The notes beneath the pieces were generated by a model. That model saw only the letters and a list, made by a program, of their open reading frames with translations, made no database searches and was not told the origin of the DNA. A program made the translations under genes and the position numbers. Positions 10,542 to 21,290 of a DNA stretch of 64,000 bases are shown here, piece after piece (within the stretch, counting starts at the first letter, position 1; each line of letters starts with the position of its first letter). Origin of the DNA: Dermanyssus gallinae (Eukaryota; Arthropoda; Arachnida; Mesostigmata; Dermanyssidae); assembly GCA_003439945.1 (NCBI GenBank), contig QVRM01000335.1:283501-347500 (forward strand), written 5' to 3'.

Positions 10542-10718
10542 ACTTTCGGGGCTGACTCTCAGGCAAGATTGAACATCCATGAGACTGCTTTGCGCATTGC
10601 TTCACAGACGGGCCCCCATAAATACCAATGTGCAACGATGGGACTCGAACCCGCGCACCTATGTGTCTCCTCCGGTTGTGAGGCGCAGACGAATGCGCCA
10701 CGCCACCGGGCTCGACAG
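10542..10718 (-). mobile_element. tRNA-derived SINE, family 1
   Basis: The element is 177 bp. On the minus strand it starts with a tRNA-like head with A-box-like TGGCGCATTCGTCTGCGCC and B box GGTTCGAGTCC, followed by a conserved body (GCAATGCGCAAAGCAG) and the tail GAGAGTCAGCCCCGAAA. It is flanked by a near-perfect 12-bp target-site duplication (CCTTGAACCTCT 10530-10541; CCTTCAACCTCT 10719-10730), which fixes both ends. Related copies lie at 18158, 26096, 36300 and 37371. It does not encode a protein; mobilisation would depend on a LINE enzyme. Confidence 0.85.
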
Positions 10719-10730
10719 CCTTCAACCTCT

Positions 10731-12309
10731 GTGGAAATGTAAAGCATCTATAAAAATAATAAAACCTATTATCTGAATACCACGTTATAGGTACACTCTA
10801 GCCTGTATTTATTTACAAAATGTTGTCAGGTTTCGAATGGCATTATTTAGTGCCGCATTATTTAGTGCTGATAATATTTACCGTTTCGCCAGATCTGCGA
10901 TCTCATTAGACAGATTTCAAAGACTTACACCCAAAACAATGTAGCAGAAGCAGTTTTTAGTCGAAGCACCTGATACACCGGGTGGCGGAACAGCATGGTT
11001 TACAATGTAGCCAGGCAGAGAATGTTTACAACATCTTAGAACATGGGGTTACTCCCGGGACTCGGGCAAAGGGAAGGATGTCCTTGAGGGCTCCGTTGGC
11101 AGGAACATAGAACTTCAAACAACATACACCGCGATTTTGAGTCGGCGCATAGGACAGGAGAAAACTTTGCAATATCATGACCATCATCATACCAGCCAAC
11201 GATGCGAAACACTGCTTGGCGATGGCCAACTCGGCAAGGTCGTATTTGAACGCATACTTAATGTGGAACGATCAGGATTACTCCCCAGACAACAGCAACC
11301 CACAGGGAACCTTGATCAGCACGTGACCACGTCAAAACAACAACCAGCGAAACTATCAAAGGCCCAAAGGAGACGAGACAAAGGCTGGCAAAGCCTCAGT
11401 AATTCTATGTGTAAGACGTTATGAGTAGATAGATATAAGGGGCCTCTCGATCGAAACATAAAAACTGTGCGAGAGTCCTTCAGTTCCATTGCAGTTGAAT
11501 TGAAGGTCCGATTAGAGAAGACTGTCAAACTCAATGCTCAACAGTCGTTATGCGTGTGCAGGGCTGGGTGGCTAGCGTGTAATTAGTTTTTAGTAGTTTA
11601 GTGAGAGTTAATTCGTTTTTAGAGAGTTTAGACGAACGGCCTAGAGAGAAATTCGCTTACAGCACACTACAAGAAAATTATTGGGGAAAATAGGCTTTAT
11701 TAATCGTAGTCGCATTCGAACACAGTGCGTTGTTTTTTGCCCGCCGTAATTTGTCTGTAAGTTAATTACTAAAGGACCCTAATATATCAAGTCATTGCCT
11801 ACCTTCAGAAGCTTTACCAGTCGTCCGAAGATAATCTGGAGTCCGGAATTCCCCAGGCCTCGTCGAGGAGAACCTCGAGGTACCTTGTCGTGTCTGCAGT
11901 AGTGAAATGCTGACCTTTCAGGCAGAGATGGGTCTGCTTAGGCCTCCGGGTAGCTGGGGGTCGCTCAGCCGCAGCTCATAACATTGCAAAACGCCGACTA
12001 TAGAGCCTGCGGGATTATTTTTTCTGGTCATGTAAGCTCAAGTCGACTTCACTTTGCAAAAACAAAAAAGTATTTCTCTACTGTGGAGGGTTTCGAGCAT
12101 GACTCTCTACGAAGGCTGTTTGAAGTTCTCTCGAGGTGTTGCCTATACAGCTAAGAGAAAGTCGCTGCGAACCCACTCTACGACGCTGAGAAGGCCGTAC
12201 CCTTTCCGGATCAGATGTATTAGATTCACCAAACTTAGATTTATTAAGTGCATCCCAGGTGATGCAATTTTGTTGCCATCACCTTGAGGATGCTGCTTTA
12301 CAGAAAGGT
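10731..12309. other. Intergenic DNA, nothing recognised
   Basis: Short open frames occur on both strands (for example 11137-11424), but none has a recognisable domain, biased composition or splice-supported structure. No RNA gene or repeat family was recognised. Confidence 0.4.
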
Positions 12310-12600
12310 GCCTTCAGTGATTTTATTCGCAGTAATGCATTGGGTACCAAGCACTTCAATGCCCGGGTCTTAAAGATAAAATAGTGCACTTTCTAATGTA
12401 AAATTCAGATGAAAAGATTGAGATAAAATCCAAGAATATGTATGAATGGAATTTAATAAAATGTGCACTCCTATGGAGGCGCCATCTTTTGCCCATGGAT
12501 TCCTTCCGCCGAATGTAGTGTTCACGTTGGCTGAGTTGGCTTGAACATTTCTATCAAATTGACCAAATATTCGTTAGTCCTAGGTAGTCCAAACTACTTT
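12310..12600 (+). repeat. Unknown dispersed repeat, copy 1
   Basis: This stretch resembles 13168-13420 in the same orientation. Shared blocks in order include TTTATTCG-AGTAATG, CACTT-AAT, AATGGAAT-TATAAAATG, CCTTCCGC, ATGTAGTGTT, TTTCTA-CAAATTGAC, ATATTCGTT and CCTAG-TAGT. By eye identity is about 70 percent with indels. No coding capacity or terminal repeat was recognised. Copy 1 runs into the (TA)n array at 12651. Confidence 0.65.
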
Positions 12601-12647
12601 CCATTTCCTTTCACGTTCATATGTAGTATATGTCATAATCCTATAAG

Positions 12648-12650
<3 letters not shown>

Positions 12651-12711
<61 letters not shown>
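12651..12711. repeat. (TA)n microsatellite
   Basis: An uninterrupted AT/TA dinucleotide array of about 61 bp, next to the end of the dispersed repeat. Confidence 0.95.
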
Positions 12712-12714
<3 letters not shown>

Positions 12715-12786
12715 TTTCCATATGTCATATAACACAATTTTACTCTGACAGTTCTGCAAATCTGTGAAATAAAACGCATAGGCGTC

Positions 12787-12856
12787 GAGCAGATAGACAC
12801 GTAAAATATCTCAATTCAGTAGAGCAGATAGACACGTGAAGCTCAATTCAGTAGAG
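12787..12856 (+). repeat. Short tandem duplication
   Basis: GAGCAGATAGACACGT followed by CTCAATTCAGTA occurs twice in direct succession (about 35 and 30 bp), and a third copy starts with GAGCAACA. A local minisatellite-like duplication. Confidence 0.7.
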
Positions 12857-13167
12857 CAACATGTCATCTACAATTGCACAGTGCATATTTACACACTTTA
12901 TATAGGCCCGGACAAGCAAAGACTTTTAGTGCACCCCTGGTAGTCTGGACAGTTTGGAATCCACGATCTTACTAAAAACGTGACGATTCCCTAAAACAAC
13001 ATATCCGGGGACATCTGTATTTGTATAGAGGACCAAAAATATATTTTCCAGTTGACGTCACATTATTTTTCGAAAACCCGCGATTATTTTTCCTACATAT
13101 GTCACACCTAGTTTTCAAGAAGAAGAAGAATCACCTGATCGTTTGAACACGGCCATGCAGGAAGAAC

Positions 13168-13420
13168 CGATTTATTCGAAGTAATGATCTGAGTGCCAAT
13201 CACTTAAATATCTGGGTATTTAAGGAAAGTAAGTGTATATCTCCCAATGCAACACCCAAGGTAAAGTATAAATGGAATTCTATAAAATGACCACAAGTAA
13301 AGTGCTATGCCATTTTTCCACATGCTCTCCTTCCGCGGCATGTAGTGTTTATATCCCAGCCGGCTTGGATTTCTACCAAATTGACTAGATATTCGTTCAT
13401 CCTAGATAGTTTAAAATAAT
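13168..13420 (+). repeat. Unknown dispersed repeat, copy 2
   Basis: The second copy of the repeat at 12310-12600, same strand and about 850 bp further on. It is somewhat shorter and diverged. The two copies could be independent insertions of a non-autonomous element or one segmental duplication. Confidence 0.65.
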
Positions 13421-14660
13421 TGTATATATTTTATATAAATAGAGATTTTAACCTTGCAAATAAGTCTCATCTTATCTTTCAATATAACTAACTGCAAACT
13501 CAGCAATAAAGTAACGATTTTCAAACCAGCTCTCACTGATTTGTTTACAAAATCTTGGAAAGCTTTCAGACTGTGCACATGTATAACACAGTAGTTCAGT
13601 GTTTACTACACGCTGCAATGTTGTGGTGTGAACATATGCTTTCTTGTTTACCAGATACCAATTCGAATTCGAGCGAAGTTAATTCGCTTTCGAATAAGAT
13701 AATTTTTCAACAAAATTTGGGCTTTTTGTTGTATGACATGGGCATATCGTCTTCACAGAGCACAGCGCAGACGTAAACTCGTAAAAAAAACGACTGGTTT
13801 GACTTGACCTATTTAGGCTAACTGAGAGTGGCACACACTCGAACGAGGTTTACTGCGCGTGTTTGTTGTCTAAGACGTCTAAAACTGACCGGACTTTCTG
13901 GATGACCTAACGTACATAGAAATAGAAAAACTTACAAACCAAGAACCTCGACGAATTCTACTTCTTCTTCTTCCTCTTGAGAATGATGACTCGAACTCTG
14001 AGGTTATCAAGTCATCATTCAATTAGGCCGTGTGTTCAATTTCATGTCGGACGACGTCAATCGTCAAGATTGCAAGAAGCTGCAGAGCACCCTACCAATT
14101 ATGTCACCAACTCTAGTCAAATAAACTAGCGTATCGTGCGTAGTGTGATGTCAAGGCCGTGCGCACGCTGCCCGCGCATTCTCTCTGTATCCGTGTCTGC
14201 GTGTAGGTGCATAATAATAATAGCTTTGATATCAGATTGGTGCTGTGGCTCGATTCCTCGTCGGTGCACTGTCTTAGCGCTGTAGCAGCAGGCTGCTGCT
14301 TGCTAATAGAGGTATTCTTCTCTTCATTCTTCTCATACGTGAGGCATTGCCTCACTATAGGGCGTACGATCGGAGAGGCCTGCCTGCCCCCTCGATCCGG
14401 GCGATAGCTTCGAAGTCGCCTCTGCCTTCGAAACACAACAAGCTAATTCTAATCATAATATTGCGCGGCTGTCTGAATGTGGACGAGTGTGCGTATGTAT
14501 AGTTTCCTATGTATGTATGTATGCATGCATGCATGTATATGTGTATGTGAATTAATGATGCCAAGATGAATGTTGGTACGTTGGTTGCATATATGTACGA
14601 GTATAGAGCTCGAGCCGCGGCTAGTGAGAAAGAGCTAACAGCTAGGAAGATACTGATCGC
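13421..14660. other. Intergenic DNA, nothing recognised
   Basis: AT-rich to about 14100, then more balanced. Open frames such as 14436-14113 (-) carry no recognised motif. GCATGCAT/TATG-type simple sequence lies at 14495-14550. Confidence 0.4.
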
Positions 14661-15579
14661 TCTCTCTCTCTCCATATATATATATATATATATATAAATA
14701 TCTCGTTTTGTGTCGCTCGGTTTTCGCAAGTTCGGCGAAGGCTTCCCGGTCGTCGAGTGTGTAGGCGCGAATCGCGCAATTGCAGACAACTACTATCTCA
14801 TACTCAATGTCTTCCAGAGGAAGCCTGCAAACAGCTAACAGCGATCAGAGGAAGACGAGGAGGAAACGCGCCTTTCAGCTGCTCAGCTTGGTGGTTGTTG
14901 TCGTTGTTGTTGTATGAATGCCAACATGATACATACATATATGTTGATGTCGTTACGGTTGTTGTTTCTCTTGTTGTTGTTGTTGTTCTTGTTCTTGTTG
15001 TTTGTCGTCGTCGTCGTTGCCGCTATGTCTGCTGTTATTGCTGCTGGTAACGTTCGCTGTCTTAACCTCGACGACGACGACGACGACGATGATGACGACG
15101 ACGTCGTGGTTCTCGTCCACCTCCGCGTTTGCTGCCCCGCGGTATTCACGTCCTGGCAGGCGTCCCGCAGGCCGTCTCGTCCTTGGCCGGCAGGCAGGCA
15201 GGCAGGTATGCCGGACGAACGGCTGTATTCGCATAGTAGCGGGTGATCCTGTTCTTTTATTTCATCGGGGGCGTCAAGTCAATTGGGGCAACTCGCATTT
15301 TTGTTGCGGCTGCCATAGTGCCGTCGACGTGTAGTCGTAAGCAGAGAGGCAGGATAGTGCAACGTACTAGTACAACTACACACCATTACTACTACTACTA
15401 TTAGTACAACGTACCGTGGGCCAATCAACTGATGCATCGATCAATTAGTTGATTGATCGAACGACTGAAGTAGAGAACGCCGGCGTTGACCACCGCAGAA
15501 AGTAGAGGATGGCGAGAATAATAATAATAATAGCAGGATAAACATGATTTAAACGTTCATACCTCACAATTGTATAAAC

Positions 15580-15622
<43 letters not shown>

Positions 15623-15748
15623 GAAGAAGAAGAAAAGTACGGTGTGCTATGATATATTTAAACCACCAGATTACCGCCGCGCGCCATTGGCGACGCCCAA
15701 CTGCATCTCGAGCTGAATCATCTGCCGCTTGTTGTGTTAATGGTGCTA

Positions 15749-15780
<32 letters not shown>

Positions 15781-17500
15781 GCAGCAGCAGTTACGGTTGG
15801 CGTTGCTCTGGTCGAGCTGGCTCGACCTCGGCCTCGCCTCTTGTTGCCTCGCCGGCCCTTGATGGTGATAGTGGTTGGCCGGTGGGCCGCGCTCTAGCCC
15901 AGCTATCATCTAGTGGTTTCTGTCGAGACAAGAATCGGCCGTGGCGGTGGCAGTGGCGGCAACGGCCTCTGCCGACATTGAGTGACGGACATCGGACGAA
16001 CGGACGGACGAACGACCACCACCCGCTCTACCGGACGTACGAAGGGTCGAACGTACAGGAAGAAACTGAGCGGCTGGGCGTGGTTGGGTGGCTTCGTGAG
16101 TTGGCACGGGCCAACACCGCACCGCATTGCGTCGCGCCGAGTCAGTCAGTGAGTGAGTGAGTGAGTGAGTCAGTCACCCAGCCAATCACCACCATGCCAT
16201 GATGCAGCATCGTGCTGCTTGGTGATGGCGGTCATCATCATCATCATCATCGTCATCGTCGTCGTCGTCGACGTACGTGCCGACTGTCGAGAATGGTTGA
16301 AGGCTGAAGCTTGAAGGGCCTAGTGTGGTGGGTCGACTTCGGCGGTCGGTTTGCTTCGGGTGGTGCCCGCACCACCGTCGCCCCGCCATTTCTTATGATG
16401 ATGATGGTGGTGATGATGATGAACACGATAATACCGATGACGATGACGACGACGACGACGACGACGATGAGGATGATGATAGTGGTGATGATGAAGATGA
16501 AGACGATGAGGTCGACGACGACGACAGTGACGGCGACGACAAAGCACGATGATGGCATGAAGAGACGATGAACATGAACGTGCTTGTTCATTGTTGGCAT
16601 GGGCAGGCAGGGGCTTGGTGGGCTGACTGACTTGTCTGGGCGAGAAGGGGCTTGCAAGCGCGAATTGTTGCGCCAACTAACAACCAACTATGCAGCAGGC
16701 GAAAGGCGAACTGCGGCGGCGGGGCACTTCGCGCACTCGCAAAGAAAAAAGTCGCCGACCTCGACAGGGTCTCGTCGACAGGCATACAAACCGTGGCCCG
16801 TCCCGCGCGGTTTCTATGCCTGCCTCTGTTGCGTCAACTCGCTGCTACCGGGTGCCGCCGCCGCCGTCGTCGTAACAGGCGTCTGCGTCGTCAGCTAGTC
16901 GAGCGTCGCCGCGTAGAACCGCGTACAGAGGCAGCTGCAGCAGCAGCAGCAGCAGCTGCACCGCGCACTGAGCATAGTATATCCTATGTATCGTATCCTA
17001 TACTAGAATAGACTCGCATCGTCGTAGACCTTGCCCGCCCGCCCAGCCTCCCGCCCGCCTCCAGCTCTTCTGCGGCGGCCCCCTCTGAAAGAGGAGGCGT
17101 CAGGCGGCCTCGAAAGCAGACGGCGCCCTCACAGACCGCCAGACTGCCCAGATCGACGACCATTCGAGAGAGAGGCGGCGAGTCACCGGAGAGGCTGGTG
17201 CTGCCCTGCCATCGACGACGAGGGGGAGCCCGATCTGCCCATCGTCTTGAGGAAGTGTCAGCGGCGGCGGCGGCATAGGCATAGGCAAGATCAGAGCGCA
17301 AATACTGGGCTGTTGCATATCGACCCCACCTTCCGGAGCGGTTACGTGGCTGCACCATCTGAAGTCTCTCGTTGCATCAACAAGTGCGGCAGTCTCAGCG
17401 ACAGCGGCATCGGCGACGTCGGCATCGGCGACATCGTCAGCAACGGTAAAAGCGGATCGGTTGGTGTTTCTGCGGATATTCGCCACTTCACCTCACTTCA
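14661..17500. repeat. GC-rich block dense in trinucleotide microsatellites
   Basis: The stretch holds (TC)n and (TA)n at 14660-14697, GTT/GTC runs at 14890-15015, GAC/GAT at 15067-15105, (TAA)n at 15581-15620, CAG/CAA at 15748-15795, GTGA at 16146-16170, CAT/CGT at 16231-16270, a long GAT/GAC run at 16393-16535 and CAGCAG at 16930-16960. Between them it is CpG-rich, especially 16690-17330. The many overlapping open frames (poly-D, poly-S, poly-T, poly-C) come from the repeats. A promoter or 5' exon of a neighbouring gene could lie here, but no TATA box, initiator or exon can be shown. Confidence 0.6.
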
Positions 17501-18144
17501 GACCCCATCATTTTACTCTGCACGAAGAACGAGGTGCCGCCTACTACTACTACTACCACTACCACTACTGCCACTGCTACGATTTCTGCTACTTTCTGAC
17601 CGTTACTGGGACAGCGATTGAGGTCGGTAACCTTTGTGAGCTTCACGTCCAATATAACCTGCACAGAGCACCCCTATTACCTCCACACCAGCACGGCTGC
17701 ACTGAGAGAACGAGTAGTCGTAGTAGTTTGTTTAAAACCAAAGCTTTCCATCTATCTGGCTTCGGTGCCCGGGGCCAAAACCCCCCCAAAACAAAGCGGA
17801 TTCTGTGACATTCTTGTGACATTGTTTGACTATGATTGAGTTCTAATGACTTCGTGTGTGCCTGCGTGTATCTGAGTGAGTTTGTGTGTGTGTGTGACGT
17901 GTTCGTGTCCACTTCATTCCATCCTGCATCAATAACGTCCAATATTGGTAATCATCTTCGCCATCGTGGTGAACGGCATCATCATCATCTTCATCATAAC
18001 CATCACCTCTATCATTACTTAGCAGCCTAGTCTTGGTTTCTGCGCTTGGATAGAGGACTAGTGATAACAGCACAGTATGCTGAGATGAACCACAAGCCAC
18101 TTGCCAGAAGAGTTCTTCCGCGTAGCTGGTATTTTTTTACTGCC
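17501..18144. other. Intergenic DNA with short CAT/TAC repeats
   Basis: Contains a (CTA/CCA)n stretch at 17541-17580 and CATCAT at 17975-18010. No gene, RNA or mobile element recognised. Confidence 0.4.
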
Positions 18145-18157
18145 AGGTCACTAAACG

Positions 18158-18340
18158 TGTCAAGCTCGGTGGCGTGGTGCATTCGCGTGCGCCTTGCAAC
18201 TGGAAGATACACCGGAGTGTACGGATTCAATTCCACCGTTGCACTTTTGTATTTATTGCTATCCGTCTTATGAAGCAATGCAAAAACGGTTTGTTGGCGA
18301 GCGTTTAAAGTTGGCTGAGAATCAGCCCGAAAAAGTTTAA
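18158..18340 (+). mobile_element. tRNA-derived SINE, family 1
   Basis: A 183-bp copy with the head CTCGGTGGCGTGGTGCATTC, a decayed B box (GGATTCAATTCC), the body GAAGCAATGCAAAAACGG and the tail CTGAGAATCAGCCCGAAAA. A perfect 13-bp target-site duplication AGGTCACTAAACG flanks it (18145-18157 and 18341-18353), proving insertion by retrotransposition. Confidence 0.88.
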
Positions 18341-18619
18341 AGGTCACTAAACGGGTTGGGTTGTTCGTGACAGCACCGCGCACACCGTGAACGTGTTTAA
18401 TCTGCATGCTTCGTTGCTTATTTAAGTCTAGGAGTTTTTCCAACGAAGGTTTTTCTATCTTCTCTGATGTATTTTTGGAATAGGAATAGTCCACAAGTGC
18501 TAGATCAGTCTAAAGGGGCAAAAACAGCATATTTTTGCACACATTTGCTCTATAGTTATCGTATTGTAGGCGAGAAAAGTGGCGAGATGTGGGTCATCTA
18601 TGATGAGGACATTTGACAA

Positions 18620-18970
18620 ACCTTGTTCAATTTCTCTTACGGCATAGACAGTACCAGGCGAATGTAAGCAAAACAGGGTTCTCACTGCGTCGAGATCGAT
18701 TGCTAACTGTCTCCGTGTTGGCCTCTAGATGGACGCCTGACAGTCGTCCTAAAAGTAAAGTCTTAAACGCTAGTAGACGCACTGCTAATATGTGCTCACA
18801 CAGATATTTTTTTTTCGAAAGAAAATCGCACGCTGTTAAGTCAAGTGGACCAGCTAGGTGCTTCACCAGCTTGATTCCAGAGATACGGCGAGAAAAGCCT
18901 CAGTGTTAGCCTTCTGTCCGATGGGCAGGCGCGTTATCGTAATGGAGAAACCATCGCCTAAAACACGCTT
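18620..18970 (-). pseudogene. Mariner-type transposase relic
   Basis: The minus strand reads FLHYDNAPAHRTEG (about 18955-18912) and then LAGPLDLTACDFLSKKKYL (about 18858-18805). These match the two best conserved blocks of mariner DD34D transposases, HDNAPAH and PxSPDLxPCDFxLFPxLKK. The two blocks are in different frames and stops lie between them. The N-terminal helix-turn-helix half and the terminal inverted repeats were not found. The relic cannot move. Confidence 0.65.
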
Positions 18971-19925
18971 TACAGCTCTTCCTGGTGAGCGCAGTAAAAA
19001 CATTTGATAGGAACTCTGCAGTACACTAATCGCTCTAAAAGTATACTAATCGCTCGTCAGTGTACCACTCTTCTTACCTAACCTTAAACATCTACTCGTA
19101 AAATTTCACTCTAGGAGAAGAACATGGGAACCATCACTATGCTTAGCAAGCTAATGCCGCTTCATTTTTGAGAGTGGCGGCGCTCGAACGCCTGATCACT
19201 ACGAGCTTTCGACTTAAGTCGAGGGTCGTAGAATGGACCCATGTCCCAAGTGTGACATGCTTTGAGAACAAAGAGAACCGGCCCTTGTAGAATGTGTCAT
19301 CAACAATTCTCGAGCCAGAAACACCTGAAAGGCCTCCTCCGTCCTGTGACAATTTTCGCGGTACCCATGGGACAGATGTCCAGAGCGAAATTTGCTGTAC
19401 CATCCACACGCGCTCCGTCCACGGGTGGGGCTTCATCTCCAGTGATCGGCTGAAGCTATTTGATATACCCTTGTGCACTTAATCTTCGCTGGAAGTTGTA
19501 CAAAAGATCAGTACGCAGCCCGAACCCTTAGTACGGCTACTGTGGCGCCGACATTTTCTCACACTGTTACCTTTGGGAGAATCGACTCGAGTGTTTTTAT
19601 CCACACACCAACAAAGATGACGCTATTCGTCACCTTTCGAATTCGGTTACTTAAATCACTTTTCATAGAGTTAAAAAAAAAAAAAAATTTAACACTTTTT
19701 CATATATTTCCCTTCATTTCAATTTATTATTGTATACTTTCATACGTACAGTATATATATATATATAACACCGCTATAAAGTGGGCATTTTTCTTCATCA
19801 TGCTGCTATAAAACACGGCGCCGAGAGTATAGCGAGAAGTCTAGCACCACAAGAGAGGGGAGTGGAAGGGAGGACCAACAAGTCGGGGAAGCTTAGCGGG
19901 GCATTAGACATATCTAAATACACTC

Positions 19926-19926
<1 letters not shown>
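18971..19926. other. Intergenic DNA, nothing recognised
   Basis: An open frame of 111 codons (19478-19143, -) has no recognised domain. Short A-run at 19672-19687 and (TA)n at 19752-19768. The missing N-terminal mariner part might lie here in unrecognisable form. Confidence 0.35.

Positions 19927-19997
<71 letters not shown>
19927..19997. repeat. (TA)n microsatellite
   Basis: A perfect TA array of about 71 bp. It creates spurious poly-YI frames on both strands. Confidence 0.95.
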
Positions 19998-20002
<5 letters not shown>

Positions 20003-20744
20003 GAGAAGGGATAAAGAAGGAGAGATAGAAAGAGCAAAAGAGTCACACAGTGAGCACGAGAGAAACATCCATGCATACAAACAGCTCGCAAATGAGGCAA
20101 CCCAACACACGAAGAGAGGAAAGAAAACACCACCAACCACCGAGCCGCCGAATAAATTGACTCGCCAGACAGGCCGAGGGGACGAATGAACGATATAAAC
20201 AGGCCGCCAGGCTGCCAAGACAGCCGTCGTGGGCGGTTTTCGAGGCACAGCCGAGGTCATTCCGCACGGCGGTTTTGTTAGTACTGCTTGCCAATACGTA
20301 TGTGTTGGACGTCGGCACCAATCGGCTTCGAGCCGCCCGAGAGCTCGACTCAAGAGCTCGTTCCTCAACTCAGCAGTCTTTTCCTACTAGGATTGTTATA
20401 GGTGTTGTGTTCATTATCGTTATTATTTTTGTATCATTATCATCGCCAGCATTACAATCATATCGTGACCAACTCCACCACAATGTGGTGGTTTAGTTAG
20501 GAGGTGCTGATGCAGGCGATGATGATGATGATGATGATATTATTTCGAATGGTTTCTGTCAGCGAACTGACCTCTGATACGTTCAGGCGAACTGCCGACG
20601 GCGGTTACAAATGTCGGCGAAATGCGGTTGTTTAAATTTAATTCTCTTCTTAGATGTGGCGATAGATACACCTCCTGGAAATTTGCCAAACTTTTGGCCA
20701 ATTTGTTACGCGGACTGCTCTCTCTCTCCCTCGACCTCTCTCTC

Positions 20745-20796
<52 letters not shown>

Positions 20797-20982
20797 GAGC
20801 ATTTATATATCTGTGACACACTTGTGTTCCTCCCATGAATCGTCACCAACTTGTTAGTATATTTCGGCACAACCGAATAAAGGGCACTAGTGGCCTCATA
20901 TACAGGAGTGTCGGGAAAGAATGCGTTCTTTACTAGTAATGTTAGTAATCGTGATAACAATAGCCTAAGTCTAATTAATAAT

Positions 20983-21035
<53 letters not shown>

Positions 21036-21090
21036 AAACAAGGGTTTATTTGACTTATATGTACATGTATCACAATTATCAATATATTAC
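19998..21090. other. Intergenic DNA with (CT)n and (TA)n arrays
   Basis: Holds a CT-rich array running into (TA)n at 20718-20796, a further (TA)n at 20986-21020 next to T17, and (GAT)n at 20517-20538. No gene recognised. Confidence 0.4.
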
Positions 21091-21129
21091 TTATATAATA
21101 TCTACAATATTGCTTATATTATTCTTATT

Positions 21130-21280
21130 GCTTGGGTGCCGGTGACCACTCAACATCATGTTGGCGTTGCCTCTCTGTAATTCTAATGACACTCTCTGTC
21201 GAAGGAAATCGGTCGATCTTGGCTCCGCTGTGGCCTCGAAGAGCTTCTTCCCAATAATAATAATAATAATAATAATAACA
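21130..21280 (-). mobile_element. RLE-type LINE 3'-end scrap with (TAA)n
   Basis: The minus strand encodes IGKKLFEATAEPRSTDFLRQ and then RVSLELQRGNA, which is the conserved last segment of the RLE element (FLRQQLSLAVCRGNA in the copy at 46374). It starts directly at a (TAA)n array (21253-21278). About 120 bp of coding sequence is left, an extreme 5' truncation or a deletion remnant. Confidence 0.65.
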
Positions 21281-21290
21281 ACAATCATAT

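Noticed and set aside
12541..12732. Open frames with long YI/IY runs at many (TA)n arrays (also 19781, 20706, 23412, 32579, 33277, 58312)
   Set aside because: They are translations of TA microsatellites, present on both strands, without splice or domain support.
16253..16687. Long poly-Asp, poly-Ser and poly-Thr frames in the trinucleotide block
   Set aside because: The same repeat opens all six frames; no unique conserved sequence.
19150..19210. tRNA-like arm sequence on the minus strand (palindromic CTCGACTTAAGTCGA, GGCGTTCGAGCGCC)
   Set aside because: No A box and no acceptor pairing; does not fold as a tRNA.
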